Below, piece by piece: positions 1 through 13,575 of a stretch of DNA of 64,000 bases. The translations under genes were made by a program, and so were the position numbers. Position 1 is the first letter of the stretch. Each line of letters begins with the position of its first letter. The stretch covers positions 9,929,501 to 9,993,500 of the forward strand of contig WPIO01000007.1 in the NCBI GenBank assembly GCA_009760855.2. Direction: 5' to 3'. The stretch is from Cristatella mucedo. Lineage: Eukaryota > Bryozoa > Phylactolaemata > Cristatellidae. The notes under the pieces were generated by a model. It worked only from the letters and a program-made list of their open reading frames with translations, was not told where the DNA came from and ran no database searches.

Positions 1-1722
1 TTTTCAAGCCCCTTCTTTCGTAGCATCTAGCCGTTCACTTCGTCGGCACTGTAAAGCCACATGCGCCGAAATGGTGGCATTAGCAAACACTGCCTTTTCT
101 TTCGAACGGTTTGGTTCGCAACCTAGTCTGAGTGCATGGCCTGAGAGCACTCTGCAGCATCTGCTGTCTTAGGAGCGGGCCGGTGGGTGGATGGGAGTAG
201 GCGGAAGTCGACTCGCTGTGCAGATCCATACCTGCCGTCGTCTGGACCGGCATCGACATTTGTGAGCGCAGCTGCTCCCGAGGAGTGGCCGGCAGCCAGG
301 CACACTCGAGCTGGAGCTGGAGGATGAGTGTAGGTCCATTTGTCCCTCCCTCACGGCACCTCACCCCTCCTTGTCCGCCCATTGTGCCGGTGGCCTGTCT
401 CCGGTCTTCAAGCTAGCAGCCTCCATCCTAGCAGTCCGTGCCCCATTCCTGATCTGCCGGCCAGCATCTAGGTGATATTGGGCCCAGCATGTCGAGGCCC
501 TGGCTGCACCTTCTCGTTCTACACTTTCCTGTCATAGCATTCGACGTCTCATCGTTCGTTTCGATGTCCTGACGGCAGTGCGTAATTGAAATTACTGATC
601 GCGCCTAGTTTTTGCTCGGTGCAAAGCCTCCAGGCCATGAGGTCCTCTGGTTTAACCACTGTTGGCCACTGCATGCTAAACAACGCTCACTCAAAGCAGC
701 CTCTTGAGCGCTTGCCGTGTTCCTGCTCGGTCGGCATCTACCGTCTGCTAGCAGCCAGTTTGCCATGCCTCTCGTCGCCTGTCGCTAACCCCCTCCCAGC
801 CGAGGGTGGTGGGGGAAGCGCTCCCTCCGGGCCACCAGGCTTCCCTACTATGATTGAGAAACAAGTCGGCAGCTGTTTGCGTCAGCTTCGAAGGCTCGAC
901 GGCCTTCTGAAAAGCTGCTGAACAGCCTGAAGCACGGGCTTGCCTGCCTGCCTTCCTTCTTTCGAAGTAGACGGGCCCAGACGGGGTGGGGGCACCCACC
1001 GTAAACGTCTCTTGTCACTGATCCAGCGTCGTCGGGCCGCTGACCCACGCAAGAGTTGCTGAAGATGCTTTGGGTGCTCCTTTTGGCCATTAGACGAGCA
1101 GACCCACTTCTGCCAAGCTCTCCTTCATCCCTCGAGTTTCTCCTTCATTCGGCAGCACCACACTCCTCACCATCTTCGAGCCAGCGGGCTTGCTGTTTGC
1201 ACTCGCTCGTGCTGGAGGACTGACCACTCCATGCCTGCACCCAGATCGTGTGACCCTACTCGTCAGGCCGACCGGCTCCATGCCGGCCTAAAGCATTCGA
1301 GCAGACAGGCAAGTCTGCAGGTTGACCAGTACTGTCAGTGCCCTGCCTTCACACGAATCGTCTGGTTGTTTGCTCGTTCAGAAAGGGGTTCCAAGTGCTT
1401 GACTCGAACAGGACTGCAGTCGGTGCACTGTCTCTCTCTCTCTCTCTCCCTCTATCAGAATGCCGGTGGACAACCTTTGTCCTCGATGCGGTAGCTGCTC
1501 TGCTTCTTTCGAAGTATACCATCGTGCAATATATCTGCGCAGTCTACTTGCTGTCTAGCTATTGTAATCTCTGCTCTGCTTGAAGTGTATGTTGAACTTG
1601 TAACTTCAAGGTTTCTTTTGGTTGAAACTGCCGTGAATGTCTAGCTGGGGCGGCAGTGCATTTGCATGTTAGTGATTCTCCTTTATTGTCCTGGAGCCAG
1701 CAACGACGAATTTTTCATTTAG
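1..1722. other. Intron or upstream sequence of the SERCA gene, no exon recognised
   Basis: This stretch is relatively GC-rich and ends at the acceptor AG (1721-1722) of the first recognisable SERCA exon. Short open frames on both strands look random, and none resembles the SERCA residues that should precede MFIFDKAEG (the phosphorylation loop region). A short TC run lies near 1429-1450. I see no mobile element here. Confidence 0.5.
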
Positions 1723-1808
1723 ATGTTCATCTTTGACAAAGCTGAAGGAACGCCTTCGATGCACCATTTTGATATCACCGGATCTACATATGCTCCCGAG
1801 GGTCAAGT
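1723..1808 (+). CDS. SERCA exon: start of nucleotide-binding domain
   Basis: Translates from MFIFDKAEG through FDITGSTYAPEGQ, matching the segment directly after the phosphorylation loop of SERCA pumps. The acceptor is TTTAG at 1718-1722 and the donor is GTAAGT at 1809. The exon is 86 nt and ends two bases into a codon, which the next exon completes. The phosphorylated Asp itself is in an exon upstream of the window. Confidence 0.88.
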
Positions 1809-2011
1809 GTAAGTTGTGCCCTGTCTTCGTGGTCCATCTTCAGGGCGCTTCCAAACACGGGTGCAGCATTCTCAGTTCAAATGTTTCTCTTTGACTTTGA
1901 TTGTTAACTCTATTTTGGCATGCCATGCATGCTAATACTTAAAATATTAACTATCACTTAAAATGAGGGCATTAGACTTTAATTAAAACCCTTTCTGAGC
2001 AACGTGCCTAT

Positions 2012-2624
2012 ACTACCAGCATGTGCGATCAGGCGATTGCAGCTGGTGCAAAACTCTGCAGCTAGGCTTGTCTGTCGTGAGCGTCGCAGTTGCCACATTA
2101 CTCCACTTCTCGCCGACCTGCACTGGCTACCAGTCAAGCAACGGATTGACTTCAAGGTTTTGTCGCTCACTTTTAGGTCTCTTCATTCTATGGCTCCAGC
2201 CTATCTTTCAGATATACTACCCCATCAGGCCAAGCATCGTACCACTCGCTTTTCGGAATCCAACAGTCTAGAAATACCTCGTACAAACCTTAAATCCTTT
2301 GGAGACCGTGCATTTAGTTCGTATGCTCCCACAGCCTCGAACTCCCCCCCGACCTGCATCAGAACATCCCCTGACCTGACCACATTTAAAAGAAACTTAA
2401 AAACATACCTATTTAGGACAGCATTTAGTGGGTCCTTGTGATTCGTCCTCGATGTGCTTATGCGTGCTGACACTGTTCATGCTGCCACTAACCACATTTG
2501 CATGCTGCCCCAGTGCATGTAACCCCTAACCATGTTATTCATTTTGTTTGTTTTTCAAGCATGATTTTACTTACTATTCTATTGCGTATCACTTTGCAGC
2601 AAATGTAAAGCGCCTAGAAAGAGA
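2012..2624 (+). repeat. LINE family 1 fragment (RT C-terminus and 3' UTR)
   Basis: A 5'-truncated copy of an L2/CR1-like non-LTR retrotransposon. It encodes the end of the ORF2-type protein (LLADLHWLPVKQRIDFKVLS, then AYLSDILP). It shares long near-identical runs with the copy at 19826-21139. The copy stops within the terminal hairpin (AGCGCCTAGAAAGAGA) and lacks the ATT tail. It lies in the first SERCA intron of the window, in gene orientation. Confidence 0.85.
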
Positions 2625-3166
2625 AAGTGGGAGGCTTGCATGAATAAGGGCTTACCCAGAAAGTCGCCAAGCCATCTCCCACAGAAATTGAGTTTGCTGC
2701 TGCAGTCATCATTGTAGATTAGTGTGAAAAGAATATAAAGAAAAGGAAGATGAGCATGTATAAAAGCTTTATCGGAAAGTGCATGTCGCTAAGCAATGTG
2801 AGCCGTTAAGGTTGTGTGTGTGTGTGTGTGTGTGTGTGTATAGTGCTAAAATAATGTGTGCACATTTGTTGTTACACGTTTGTTGGTGGATTGCATAAAC
2901 AAAAGCTCAGATTCATCTTTGAAGGAAGGTTTTTAGGCTGTGGCTACAATGCGTAAGCATCGGGTATTAAATGACTTGTTCTGAACACCTCAATAGAACT
3001 AAAGCCTGTGATTGGCAGCCATTTTTATTTTGGCCTTAGGGCATATGACACCTCGCAGGTTTTTGCTTGGTCGACTGGTAGGAGCCAAAAGTTGGAAACA
3101 GATTCTCCTTCATGAGAGTTTGCCGACTTGGCTCCTTTCCTCAAAATTTGATAACTCGTGCTGATG
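2625..3166. other. Intron sequence with a TG microsatellite
   Basis: SERCA intron between a LINE fragment and the mariner element. It contains a (TG)n run at 2812-2839. Nothing else is recognised. Confidence 0.5.
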
Positions 3167-3168
3167 TA

Positions 3169-4450
3169 TTGGGTTGGCAACCAAGTTTCTGCCGTTTTTT
3201 TGAATTTTTTAAAAGTTTATTTTTAAATAAAAATTAACAAATAATTAATCAATAATGTATTCTCCCTTGTTGCTTACCACTTCTTCTCAACGTTCAACAA
3301 GATTTTCAATACCTCGTTGGTAGAAATCACCCGGTTTCGACTCGAAAAATGCATCCAGTCAAGCTTTCAATTCTGCATCAGTATTGAACGAAACTCCGAG
3401 CATGGCATTTGAAAGAGACCGAAAGAGGTGGAGGAAATCCGTTGTTATAAAATCGGGAGAGAGTACGGCTGGTGTGGTAGCATTTCCCAGCCGTGCGTTG
3501 GAATGGCTTCCTTGGTCCTATTGGCGATATGAGGGTGGGCGTTGTCGTCGTACAGCAAAAGAGCTCCATCCTGCCGATTAGGTCTTTTCTCTTGAATAGC
3601 CGTGTTGATTTGTTCCATCTGTTGAACATGGAGTTCCACGTTGACCGTTTGGTTCCTTTCAAGCAATTCGTAATGGATAATCCCTTCCCAGTCCCACCAT
3701 ACACACAGTATCGTTTTACGCGGATGAAGATCTTGTTTCACGAGTGGTTTGGCTTGTTCACCGGGGCTAAGCCATTCCTTGTGCTGCTTAATATTAATGT
3801 ACAGGCACCATTTTTTGTCGCCAGTAACGATTCGGTAAAGAAATTGTTGCTTGTGTCCATGAATTGAGTGGTGACGAGCAAGCAAAGCAGCTGAGATTGT
3901 GGCTCGTTGATTTTTGTTGCTGTCACCTTAAAGCATGAAACCATGCCTTGCACTTCTGAACCTTTCCCACCGATTGAAGAGGATTTACTATAGCAGTGTG
4001 GGAGCATTCCATTGTCTGTTCCCTTGTCGTTTGATGCGAATTTTTGGGCAAAAGTTGGTTTAATCGCTCTTCATCGAATGAACTGGACGAGGTTCATCTT
4101 TGAGGTCAAAATTTCCATTTTTGAACATGGCTTACCAACGACGAGTGGTTCTTTCAGCTATGGTACCCTTTCCATACACAGCACAAATGTCGCGAGCAGC
4201 TTTTTCGGCCTTAGAACCTTGATTGAAAGCAAAAAGGAGGTGTCCCAAATGCTCATTTTTCTCACTACTTGACATTCTATTTCAATGATTTGAAAATAAA
4301 GAAAATAATTAACTCAAACAAAAACATAGATTCCGGTAGAACAAGACATCCTCTTTCGAATGATTTAAAACATTATGCCAAAAGCATTTAATGACAGGCT
4401 GAATGTTAAAATGTAAAAAAAAAACGGTGGGAACGTTGTTACCAACCCAA
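3169..4450 (-). mobile_element. Mariner (Tc1/mariner) DNA transposon, inactive
   Basis: The element is 1282 bp, the usual mariner size. It is flanked by TA dinucleotides (3167-3168 and 4451-4452), the expected target duplication. The left end begins TTGGGTTGGCAAC and the right end, read inward, TTGGGTTGGTAAC, an imperfect terminal inverted repeat of about 26 bp. The transposase lies on the minus strand and is broken. It sits in a SERCA intron, antisense to the gene. Confidence 0.93.
3245..4275 (-). pseudogene. Mariner transposase, broken
   Basis: The frame starts with MSSSEKNEHLGHLLFAFNQG at 4275 and ends with RGIENLVER, stop, EEVVSNKGEYIID at 3245, close to the usual 340-350 aa. Family landmarks are visible: VTGDKKW with the first catalytic Asp, LCVWWDWEGIIHYELL, and DDNAHPH with the second catalytic Asp. 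Several in-frame stops (in the N-terminal helix-turn-helix part and near the C-terminus) and a frameshift around 3450 make it non-functional. The longest clean piece is 3445-3885. Confidence 0.92.
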
Positions 4451-4753
4451 TAGTATCCCAAACCAGAGGGAAATAGGTCCAAAGTCGGTACGGATTTAGG
4501 AGGGAAGTCGATAGTGCAAGCGAAGCTCAAGCCAAAGCAGCTCCTGAGTCGGTTATACCTAGAAAAGCTGGAATGTGTGTCTGTGAAGAAGCCTGTTATG
4601 TGTGATGCAATTGCTCAATCACAGCCTACGACAGGGCCGACATATCCCAGTGGTTTGCTCAATGCTTAACCGCCAATGCCCTACCACGTGCTGACATTTG
4701 TGCATTTGTCCTCAACATTTCTTGAAACTCTTCTTATGATTGGCCATTTTTAG

Positions 4754-4856
4754 TTTGATGAATGGCCAGGTCGTCAAACCGAGTGACTATGAAGCTCTGG
4801 TTGAGGTGGCCACCATATGCTCGTTATGCAATGACTCCAGTGTTGACTACAACGAG
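4754..4856 (+). CDS. SERCA exon: nucleotide-binding domain
   Basis: The first base completes the Val codon of the previous exon. It then reads LMNGQVVKPSDYEALVEV, then ICSLCNDSSVDYNE, a segment typical of invertebrate SERCA. The acceptor is TTTTTAG, the donor is GTAATT. Length is 103 nt, ending on a codon boundary. Confidence 0.92.
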
Positions 4857-6575
<1,719 letters not shown>

Positions 6576-6639
6576 CCTCCACTACCTCTTGTCCCAGAAA
6601 TCCTAGGCAGGCTTCTCGTATGTTAGGTTATTCACCTCT

Positions 6640-7190
6640 TTCTATAGTTCCTCAAAACCAGTTAGACCAATGTGGCTGTTCGTATGAGGAGTTTCTATAG
6701 CAAACTCAAAGCTTCAGCTGCTTTCGGGGCAAAACTGTTAGTCAGAAACCGCATAGCTGAGCCTGAAGGACAGGCAAGGAAGTAGGTAGTGTAGAAGCAG
6801 CTGCCGGGGCCACAGGAAGTCCTCGAATCGCCTCATGAGAGATGTTGTCGATTTTTTAGTGAGCTCCGTGGTCCATGTCAGGCAGATAAAAAGCAATTTT
6901 TCCAACATTCTTTAAATGAGAGAAAGGGATAAGTACTACAGCATCCTGTGAGTATCTGAGCACACTGAGGAAGCTGATGCTCGTGCAGCAGCCGTTCAGC
7001 TAGGTATGAGGGTCCGTGGTGAACCTTGTGCATCATAGCAAGAACTCGGGTATTTATCACCTGATCGTTCTGTTGTATTGTAGCTCCTTTAGCAAAGGGA
7101 ATGATTTTGTTTGTCTTTTTGTTTTTGTCATCCAATCTAACTGCTGTATTGCACTGTCTGTGTAGACTTTGCATTCTTCAAAGGTCTCAC
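6640..7190 (-). repeat. Old LINE family 2 copy
   Basis: A diverged minus-strand copy. CTATAGCAAACTCAAAGC corresponds to the conserved 3' block of family 2. Near 6965-7110 the sequence parallels the segment around 52130-52260 (GTTCAGCTAGGTATGAGG, then a segment about an aid to AAGCTCCTTTAGCAAA). It is too decayed to hold a reading frame. Confidence 0.5.
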
Positions 7191-8106
7191 TCCTGGCCTC
7201 TGTATAAGAGCCTCTGAAGTCACTTATTCAGCTTTATTGTCATTTAATGTACAGATATTGGTCGAGATCCAGGACCTCATGTCTGCAATAGACGAGTTCA
7301 GTTTGTCAATAACTGCAGTTGATTTGAGCATTGAAAAAAGTTAGGGGAGCAATAAGGGACATTGAATGAACCCTTATAGAACTCGTTTGACTGCCACATG
7401 GGACAAATTGGACACGAGCAGACCATTTATATTCACTCTATAGGCGGTTTTGTCAACCTCACATATTGCCACTTAATATAACTTTTTATTCTTGTTAGAG
7501 CCATCGACATCAGTCTCGTGCCTAGATTTTCCTTGCCGGTCACCATACACAGTTCGGTTCATTCACAAATGCTGTCTCCTCTGCCACGGTCTACCCTTAG
7601 AAATATCATTTGAACTACTTGGCAGTAGACGAGTTATCTGCTAGCAATTCAGCTCCATGATTCGGGCTGAGAAGATTCGGCTAGGGATAATGTGGTTGCA
7701 GATGATTCGGCTACGGTCGTTTTCACTACATATGTTTTAAGCTCAAGTGAACATTGAAGCAGGTGCCAATGCAATATACATACATCAATCAAGGTGACTT
7801 TTATTTGCTCAGATCCGTCGCTACAAGAAACAGAGTTCTATCCATTCTTCACACTTCAGATCACATTTCTTTCTTCACCTAGTGCTTTCCAGGCATGTTG
7901 CCACCTCAATTACATCACCTGTTAGTGCTCGGGTGTATGTTCTCGTTGTACAGACTGAGTACTGTTTACTCTTTGATGTGCTAGTTTTTCGTCTTTGCTA
8001 CACGTTTTTGCCTCCGATGCGATTGCTTTTTCAAGTAGCTGTCTATTGCATATGGACCGGTGATGATGCAATAGGTGATGTTGCATTATTGGCTCGTGCT
8101 TTGTAG
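7191..8106. other. SERCA intron, no feature recognised
   Basis: Ends at the acceptor TTTGTAG (8100-8106). No repeat or gene is recognised. Confidence 0.45.
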
Positions 8107-8325
8107 GGCGCACCAGAAGGTGTTCTGGATCGGTGTGCTTATGTCCGTGTCGGCACCCAGAAAGTGCCAATGACTAGTACACTGAAGCAGGAGATCATGA
8201 AGCATGTTCGGGCATACGGCACAGGAAGAGACACCCTACGGTGCCTTGCTTTAGCCACCGTGGACCATCCGCCACACAAGGAGGACATCGATTTGGAAAA
8301 TGCTTCTAAATTTGTTCAATATGAG
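8107..8325 (+). CDS. SERCA exon: N domain to P domain
   Basis: 219 nt, 73 codons, phase 0. It starts GAPEGVLDRC, which completes the KGAPEG motif. It continues with KVPMTSTLKQEIM and GTGRDTLRCLALAT, whose Arg contacts nucleotide in known SERCAs, and ends FVQYE. The donor is GTCAGT. Confidence 0.95.
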
Positions 8326-8402
8326 GTCAGTGTTCTAGCAACTACTGCAGTCTCGGTCTGTATGAACCTTGGTGTGGTGTTTGAGCGCCTTTCCTACGAG
8401 TG

Positions 8403-8435
<33 letters not shown>

Positions 8436-10150
8436 CTGCTTGTGCGTGTGTAACTGCATGTAGATTTGATGCACAGTGTAGTGGTGCACACATTCACTGT
8501 GCAGTAGCATCCATTGACGGCAGGGTCTGAGCGCTAGACGTGTTCACGTCTATAGCAGCACCTGCCTGACGAGAGCGGTTGGATGCTTGTGCTGTTGACC
8601 GTCGAAGCTGGAGCAGCTGGAGCAGCTACCCGTGCTGCTGCTGCTGCCTCTTCAGCTGCTACTGCAGGGCACAAGCATACACTCGTCTGGTGGCTCTCCT
8701 CTTGTCGTGCGGCAGTAGCAGCTGCAGTGAGCTCACCTAGCACTCGTGCCCATGTCCTTTGGCTGCAGTCTGGGCAAGCAGGGCAGATTGCAGCATCACT
8801 TGAGCAGTGGAGTTTATCCTAGTAGAAGCAGCTTAGGACGATAGACAGATGCTTTCTTGAAGTGACGACCAAAAGGTGGAGCAGCTGTCAGAGCCACGTA
8901 TGTAGGCATTCGAATAGCATCGATACCATAACTTGGGGACTGAGTTCCTGAAGTTCTGGCGGGAGGGAAGGGGTACCTGTGCACCTGTGGCTGGCTGGGG
9001 CTGGTTTAAGACGGCAACAAGGCCATAGCAAGGGTACTTCAGAGGGCTAAATTCTAACGCTGGCAAGTTTTAGGCAAGTATGGCTGGTAATTATGGGGGC
9101 ACTCCGGGTGCAGTAGCATTCTATACTGGACTAATATGAAGGCTCCGGAAGGGATGTCACATCAAATCCCTGTCCTACAAGATAAATAATCCGAGGGCTG
9201 CAGGCGTGTTCCATTTAAAGAGGGCGTGTAAAGTCTTGCAGATGCAACTTTAATTTTTAGCTTTTGCTATGAATGAGGGAATCATATCGCTTATCGGCTA
9301 GCCTTGTTGTGAGTAATTTCAATAAAATTCTTCTGATGACACAGTTGTCGTACATTGGTGGTCTTGGTTGTTAGCACTAAACGAAGACTTCAGCAGCTTA
9401 TTGTAACCTAGCTATTGTTTTAGCTTCGTGGTGATGCGGGGCCTGGTCAACCAAGAACCACATAGCTTAAAGGTTGAAAATTTGAATATTCAGATGAAAT
9501 CCTACTGTTATTACTTGTAGGTCATGCCTACTTGCTTGATTATAGAGTTGGTCACAAAACAAAAACACATGTGCTGGCCATTCTGTCGCCAAAGGGGAGA
9601 CCAATTAAAGCTTAGGCCTCTCCTGAGACCACTAGATGAGTTAAGTGCAGAGCCCATGGCACTCAGCCCTACTTGTTCGCGGGCCTCTATGCCAGTAGCT
9701 TCCTCTGTAAACTTGCAAGTACTAAGCGTGCCCTCCACGGGCCTCTTTGGTAGCTCTATGAAAGTGGTTTCCCCTGTAAAATACAAGGTAGAGCTGTCTG
9801 TAAACAGAGCCCGAAACTGTTTGCCCAAGATTTGCTATCTGGTGAGCTCTGTAGGTTTTTTCTAAGCTTCACGGCCTCACTGGGGAGGCCAGGTAGTCAA
9901 GGATTTGGCTAAATGCAAATACCTGTCATCGTGGTTGTGCCCCACTGCTTTCGGGTCTGCTTCGGAGGTAGGCTAAAGTATTCATAGATCCCTCCCAGTT
10001 ATCATGAATAGTTATTGGACTTTTGGCTGCTTTGAGATCCTTGGAAACTGTATATGCAGCAAGCAGCTTCATTAAGTTGCCCAAAACCACAAGACGTAGA
10101 ATTTAATATCTGTACTGTATTATGTACTACAATTGACCATGGGATCTGCA
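8326..10150. other. SERCA intron, first part
   Basis: Contains a (TG)n run at 8407-8435 and an imperfect GCT/GCA-rich stretch at about 8600-8740 that gives low-complexity Ala-rich shadow ORFs. Nothing else is recognised. Confidence 0.5.
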
Positions 10151-10153
10151 TCC

Positions 10154-11651
10154 ATAATAATAATAATAATAATAATAATAAAATTGCACTTGATAAAGCA
10201 CCCTCAGAGAACTTAATCTCTTTCTGGGCGCTTTACATTTGCTACAAAGGGAAATGCAATTGAATGGTGAGTAAAATCATGCTTGCAGAAAAAAAATGAA
10301 TAATATGGTTAGGAGTGACATGCACAGGGTCAGCATGCAAATGTGGTTAGTGGCAGCATGCACAGTGTCAGCACGCATAAGCACATGAAGGACGAATCAT
10401 AGGGACCCACTAAATGCTGTCCTAAATAGGTGTGTTTTTAAGTTCTTTTTAAATGTGGTCAAGTCAGGGGATGTTTTGACGCAGGTCGGGAGGGAGTTTC
10501 AGGCTTTGGGAGCATACAAAACAACTGCACGCTCTCCAAAGGATATCAAACGATACCTTAAAATGAACTCTAATAAATGACCATATTGTTCTAACTCTAT
10601 TAATCAACTCGTTTGGGTAGTATATCTGAGAGATAGGCTGGAGCCATAGAATGAAGAGACCTAAAAGTGAGCGACAAAACCTTGAAGTCAATCCATTGCT
10701 TGAATGGTATCCAGTGCAGGTCGGCGAGAAGTGGAGTAATATGGCAACTGCGATGCTCACGACAGACAAGCCTAGCTGCAGAGTTTTGCACCAGCTACAA
10801 TCGCCTGATCGCACATGCTGGTAGGCCAGTAAGCAGTGAGTTACAGAAGTCGAGACGGGATGTCACGGATGCTTGGACCAACTTGGACGTGGTATCCTTA
10901 TCTAAACAAGCCCGAATTTTAGCAATGTTATGAAGCTGAAAATAGGCAGATTTGACTGTGGAGCTGATGTGGTCGTCTAACGAGAGGTCGCTTTGGAATA
11001 TGACACCTAGATTTCGAGCTGATTCAACTGGAGATATGCTGGCAGAGCCAATTTTGAAAGTCAGCCTTTCCAATTTCTGAATCACACTAGGTTTGCCCAT
11101 AACTAGTAAGTTAGTTTTATCATCGTTTAGTTTTAGAAAATTTGCTGCCATCCATGATCGGATGTCATCAATGCATGCAGCAAGTGAGTTGAGAGAATTT
11201 GAGGTGCTCGAAGGCTGGGAGGGATCAAAGCAAAGGTACAACTGAGTGTCATCCGCATAGAAGTGAAAGCCTAGATTGTGCTTGGCAATCACATCAGCAA
11301 GAGGGAGAGTATAAACGGTGAAAAGGACCGGACCTAGCACAGAGCCCTGAGGTACTCCATATTTCAGAGGTACTTCAGATGATCTTTGTCTATTCACGTC
11401 AATACTCTGGAGTCTCCCACTGAGATAGGACCTGAACCACTGCAGAGCAGTGCCAGTGATGCCCAGGCGAGATGAGAGGCGCTCTAGAAGAACTTTGTGA
11501 TCAATGGTATCTAAAGCTGCCGAAGGATCGAGCAAAACAAGCAGAGACACTCTACCCATGTCTGCATTCCTAAGTAGGTCGTTCTATACCCTAAACAATG
11601 CTGACTCTGTGGAGTGATTAGCTCTAAAGCCAGACTGGAACTTACTAGCAT
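10154..11651 (-). mobile_element. LINE family 1 copy, chimeric with viral-element sequence
   Basis: A 5'-truncated L2/CR1-like retrotransposon on the minus strand. Read from its 3' end it has an (AAT)n tail at 10154-10183, the terminal hairpin, the 3' UTR, and a reverse transcriptase segment open from 11559 to 10795. That segment has YGVPQGSVLGPVLF and FHFYADDTQLYL, the RT catalytic motif. Between CTACCC and ATCCTTTGGAGA (about 10548-10617) the normal 71-bp coding segment is replaced by about 70 bp of unrelated AT-rich DNA. Of that, 66 bp match the Maverick-like element at 57093-57158. The replacement breaks the LINE reading frame. Confidence 0.88.
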
Positions 11652-12216
11652 AAAGATATTATTTAATGAAAAGTATAAAGCTCGATGTAGTACGCCTTTC
11701 CATAGCGATATATTGAGAGGGCTGTTAATTTTGATGAAATCTGTAGATAGAATTATATGCTTTTTTTCATTCTATTTGTTTGTCCTCTTAGTCCTAAAAT
11801 TTTAAGTTGTGGGACTTGTAATCGCTGGGTATCAGATTCATGTCTTGATCTGGATATAAAGTTTTCTGATTCAAATCCTGTGGCTCTATATTTTTCAGAC
11901 TCCTCTGGTATGCACATGCTCACACATGCATCTGCATTTCCTGGCACTCTCTCTTAACTATACTCATCTCTTACACACACGTGCATGCGAAATTACAGGC
12001 ACGCACATATGCCACATAATTTGCAAAGACTTGAAGCTCATGTACTGCAGGCAGCTCATGAAGCAGACAGCAAGTTCATTTACCGGTTGGTAAATCGCAA
12101 TTATTGTCGGAAGCCCAGATACCTTATTTGAGTCGCCATGTACAGGGAAGTCCAATTTGACATGCGCACCTTGCTATCGAGTATTCACCGTCGATCGATA
12201 ATTATTGCAACTTGTC
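11652..12216. other. Intron sequence, nothing recognised
   Basis: Unique-looking intronic DNA between the chimeric LINE and the first SINE copy. Confidence 0.45.
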
Positions 12217-12378
12217 GATGGCACACTAGGTAAGGCGGTTGCTGTTCATGACCTTGGTCCTGAAGTCGTGGGTTCAAATCCTGCAATGGGCCATCTTTTA
12301 CTGACACTGCAAGCGACAGTGATAGCCGTAAAGGCTCTTCTGTCGGTATACAAGATAGGTTGTTAAATTAGCTAATAT
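12217..12378 (+). repeat. tRNA-derived SINE copy 1
   Basis: Begins GATGGCACACTAGGTAAGG (box A-like). It contains GGGTTCAAATCCTGC (box B-like) and the shared body block TAGCCGTAAAGGCTCTTCTG, and ends near TTAAATTAGCT. It matches other copies at 27767, 35417, 39086 and 61498. Confidence 0.82.
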
Positions 12379-13334
12379 AAGCAGCCGAGTCACTATCTGC
12401 ACCAACCACAGTCAGTGTGCTGCTGTACTGGCACAGAAGGAAGATGACTAGCCATGGCAACAGAGTTGGCAGTGCCTCCAATGAAAGTCTTTCTGAAGCG
12501 TCCATGCGGGTCTTACCTCTCGTCCGTTCTTTCCTCAGCAATTGCAATTGCAACTGCAATTTATAATTTGCTCTCAGACCCTTGGATTTGTAGCTTCATT
12601 AACAAGCATGCAATGTCAGTGCCGTTCGGCTCGTTCGAGTTGAAGCTCAATGCTGCGTAAAAAAAAGTCGTATCCTTTGATTCCTTGGTGCATGCACAAA
12701 TAAGAATGGTCCGTTAATCCGAATAGTCTTTTACTTAAAATTTGCTTTTATTTAACTCAGTTTAACTGTGTGTTTGTAATCGAATATATTGTGCTAATAC
12801 TGTGTTAAGATAACTGGCATACTTTCTCTGAGGGCATTTTATCAAGTGCATTATTATTATTATTACTATAATTATTACTATTACTTTAGTTCTACCGTGG
12901 TCTTATCTCTGGGATTTATATAATAATAATCATCATCATTTGTATAGTACCCTTGGAAAACTTGTTCTCTTGCTAGGCTATTTATATATATATATAACAA
13001 TTGTACTAATATAAATGTAAGTATATCCCTGTTATATTACCAGTCGCTAGATACAACGTTTATTTGCAATAGGGTTTGCTATCGGTTCAAGCAACTGCAA
13101 GAGTGTAATTGGGAATGTATTAGGTTTTTAAATAGGAGCAACTGAATTCCAGGCATAGTTTGCACAGGCTGGGTAAAATAAAGCCATCCCTGAAGATTGT
13201 ATGCTGCTAGCACAGCTTTCCTTGGCAACAGGGTGAGTACTGCTTTTGATGTTTGCAGTCAATTTCGACAGAATCGTATCCCTGTGGTAAGACGTTGGCA
13301 CTTCACAATCCGTTTCCTGGGTCTGAGTCATTCA
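12379..13334. other. Intron sequence with an old LINE tail
   Basis: At about 12840-13000 it holds an ATT/TAA-rich patch with a decayed antisense LINE tail (TTTGTATAGTACCCTTGG). The rest is unrecognised. Confidence 0.4.
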
Positions 13335-13575
13335 GCAGACAATTCTTTATTGCCTACTGCAAGCAGGGTGGTACCTGCTAAGGCTCTTCTGGTGCTATAT
13401 AAATGAGTCTGTTGAAGGAACTAAATATTACTTTATTCCCTGGGTCTTAGCTAATGGGTAAGGTGCTCACACGTCACGACCCTGCAATAAAGTATTGCTT
13501 CTGCAAGTGGTGGTGTTAGCTGGTAAGGCTCTTCTGCCTCTATATAAATGAGGCTGTTAAATCATCTAACTTTCA
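13335..13575 (+). repeat. Two partial tRNA-derived SINE copies
   Basis: Two diverged copies lie in tandem. One is at about 13335-13420 (AAGGCTCTTCTGGTGCTATA) and one at 13440-13570 (AAGGCTCTTCTGCCTCTATA, then GAGGCTGTTAAATCATCT). Their heads are degraded. Confidence 0.6.

Noticed and set aside
80-1583. Open frames on both strands in the first 1.6 kb
   Set aside because: GC-rich, overlapping each other in several frames, with no family motif and low-complexity composition. Treated as chance.
2617-2634. 18-bp match AAAGAGAAAGTGGGAGGC between the end of a LINE family 1 copy and family 2 at about 6503
   Set aside because: The similarity ends directly after this stretch and part of it belongs to each family's own sequence. 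Coincidence or micro-homology cannot be separated.
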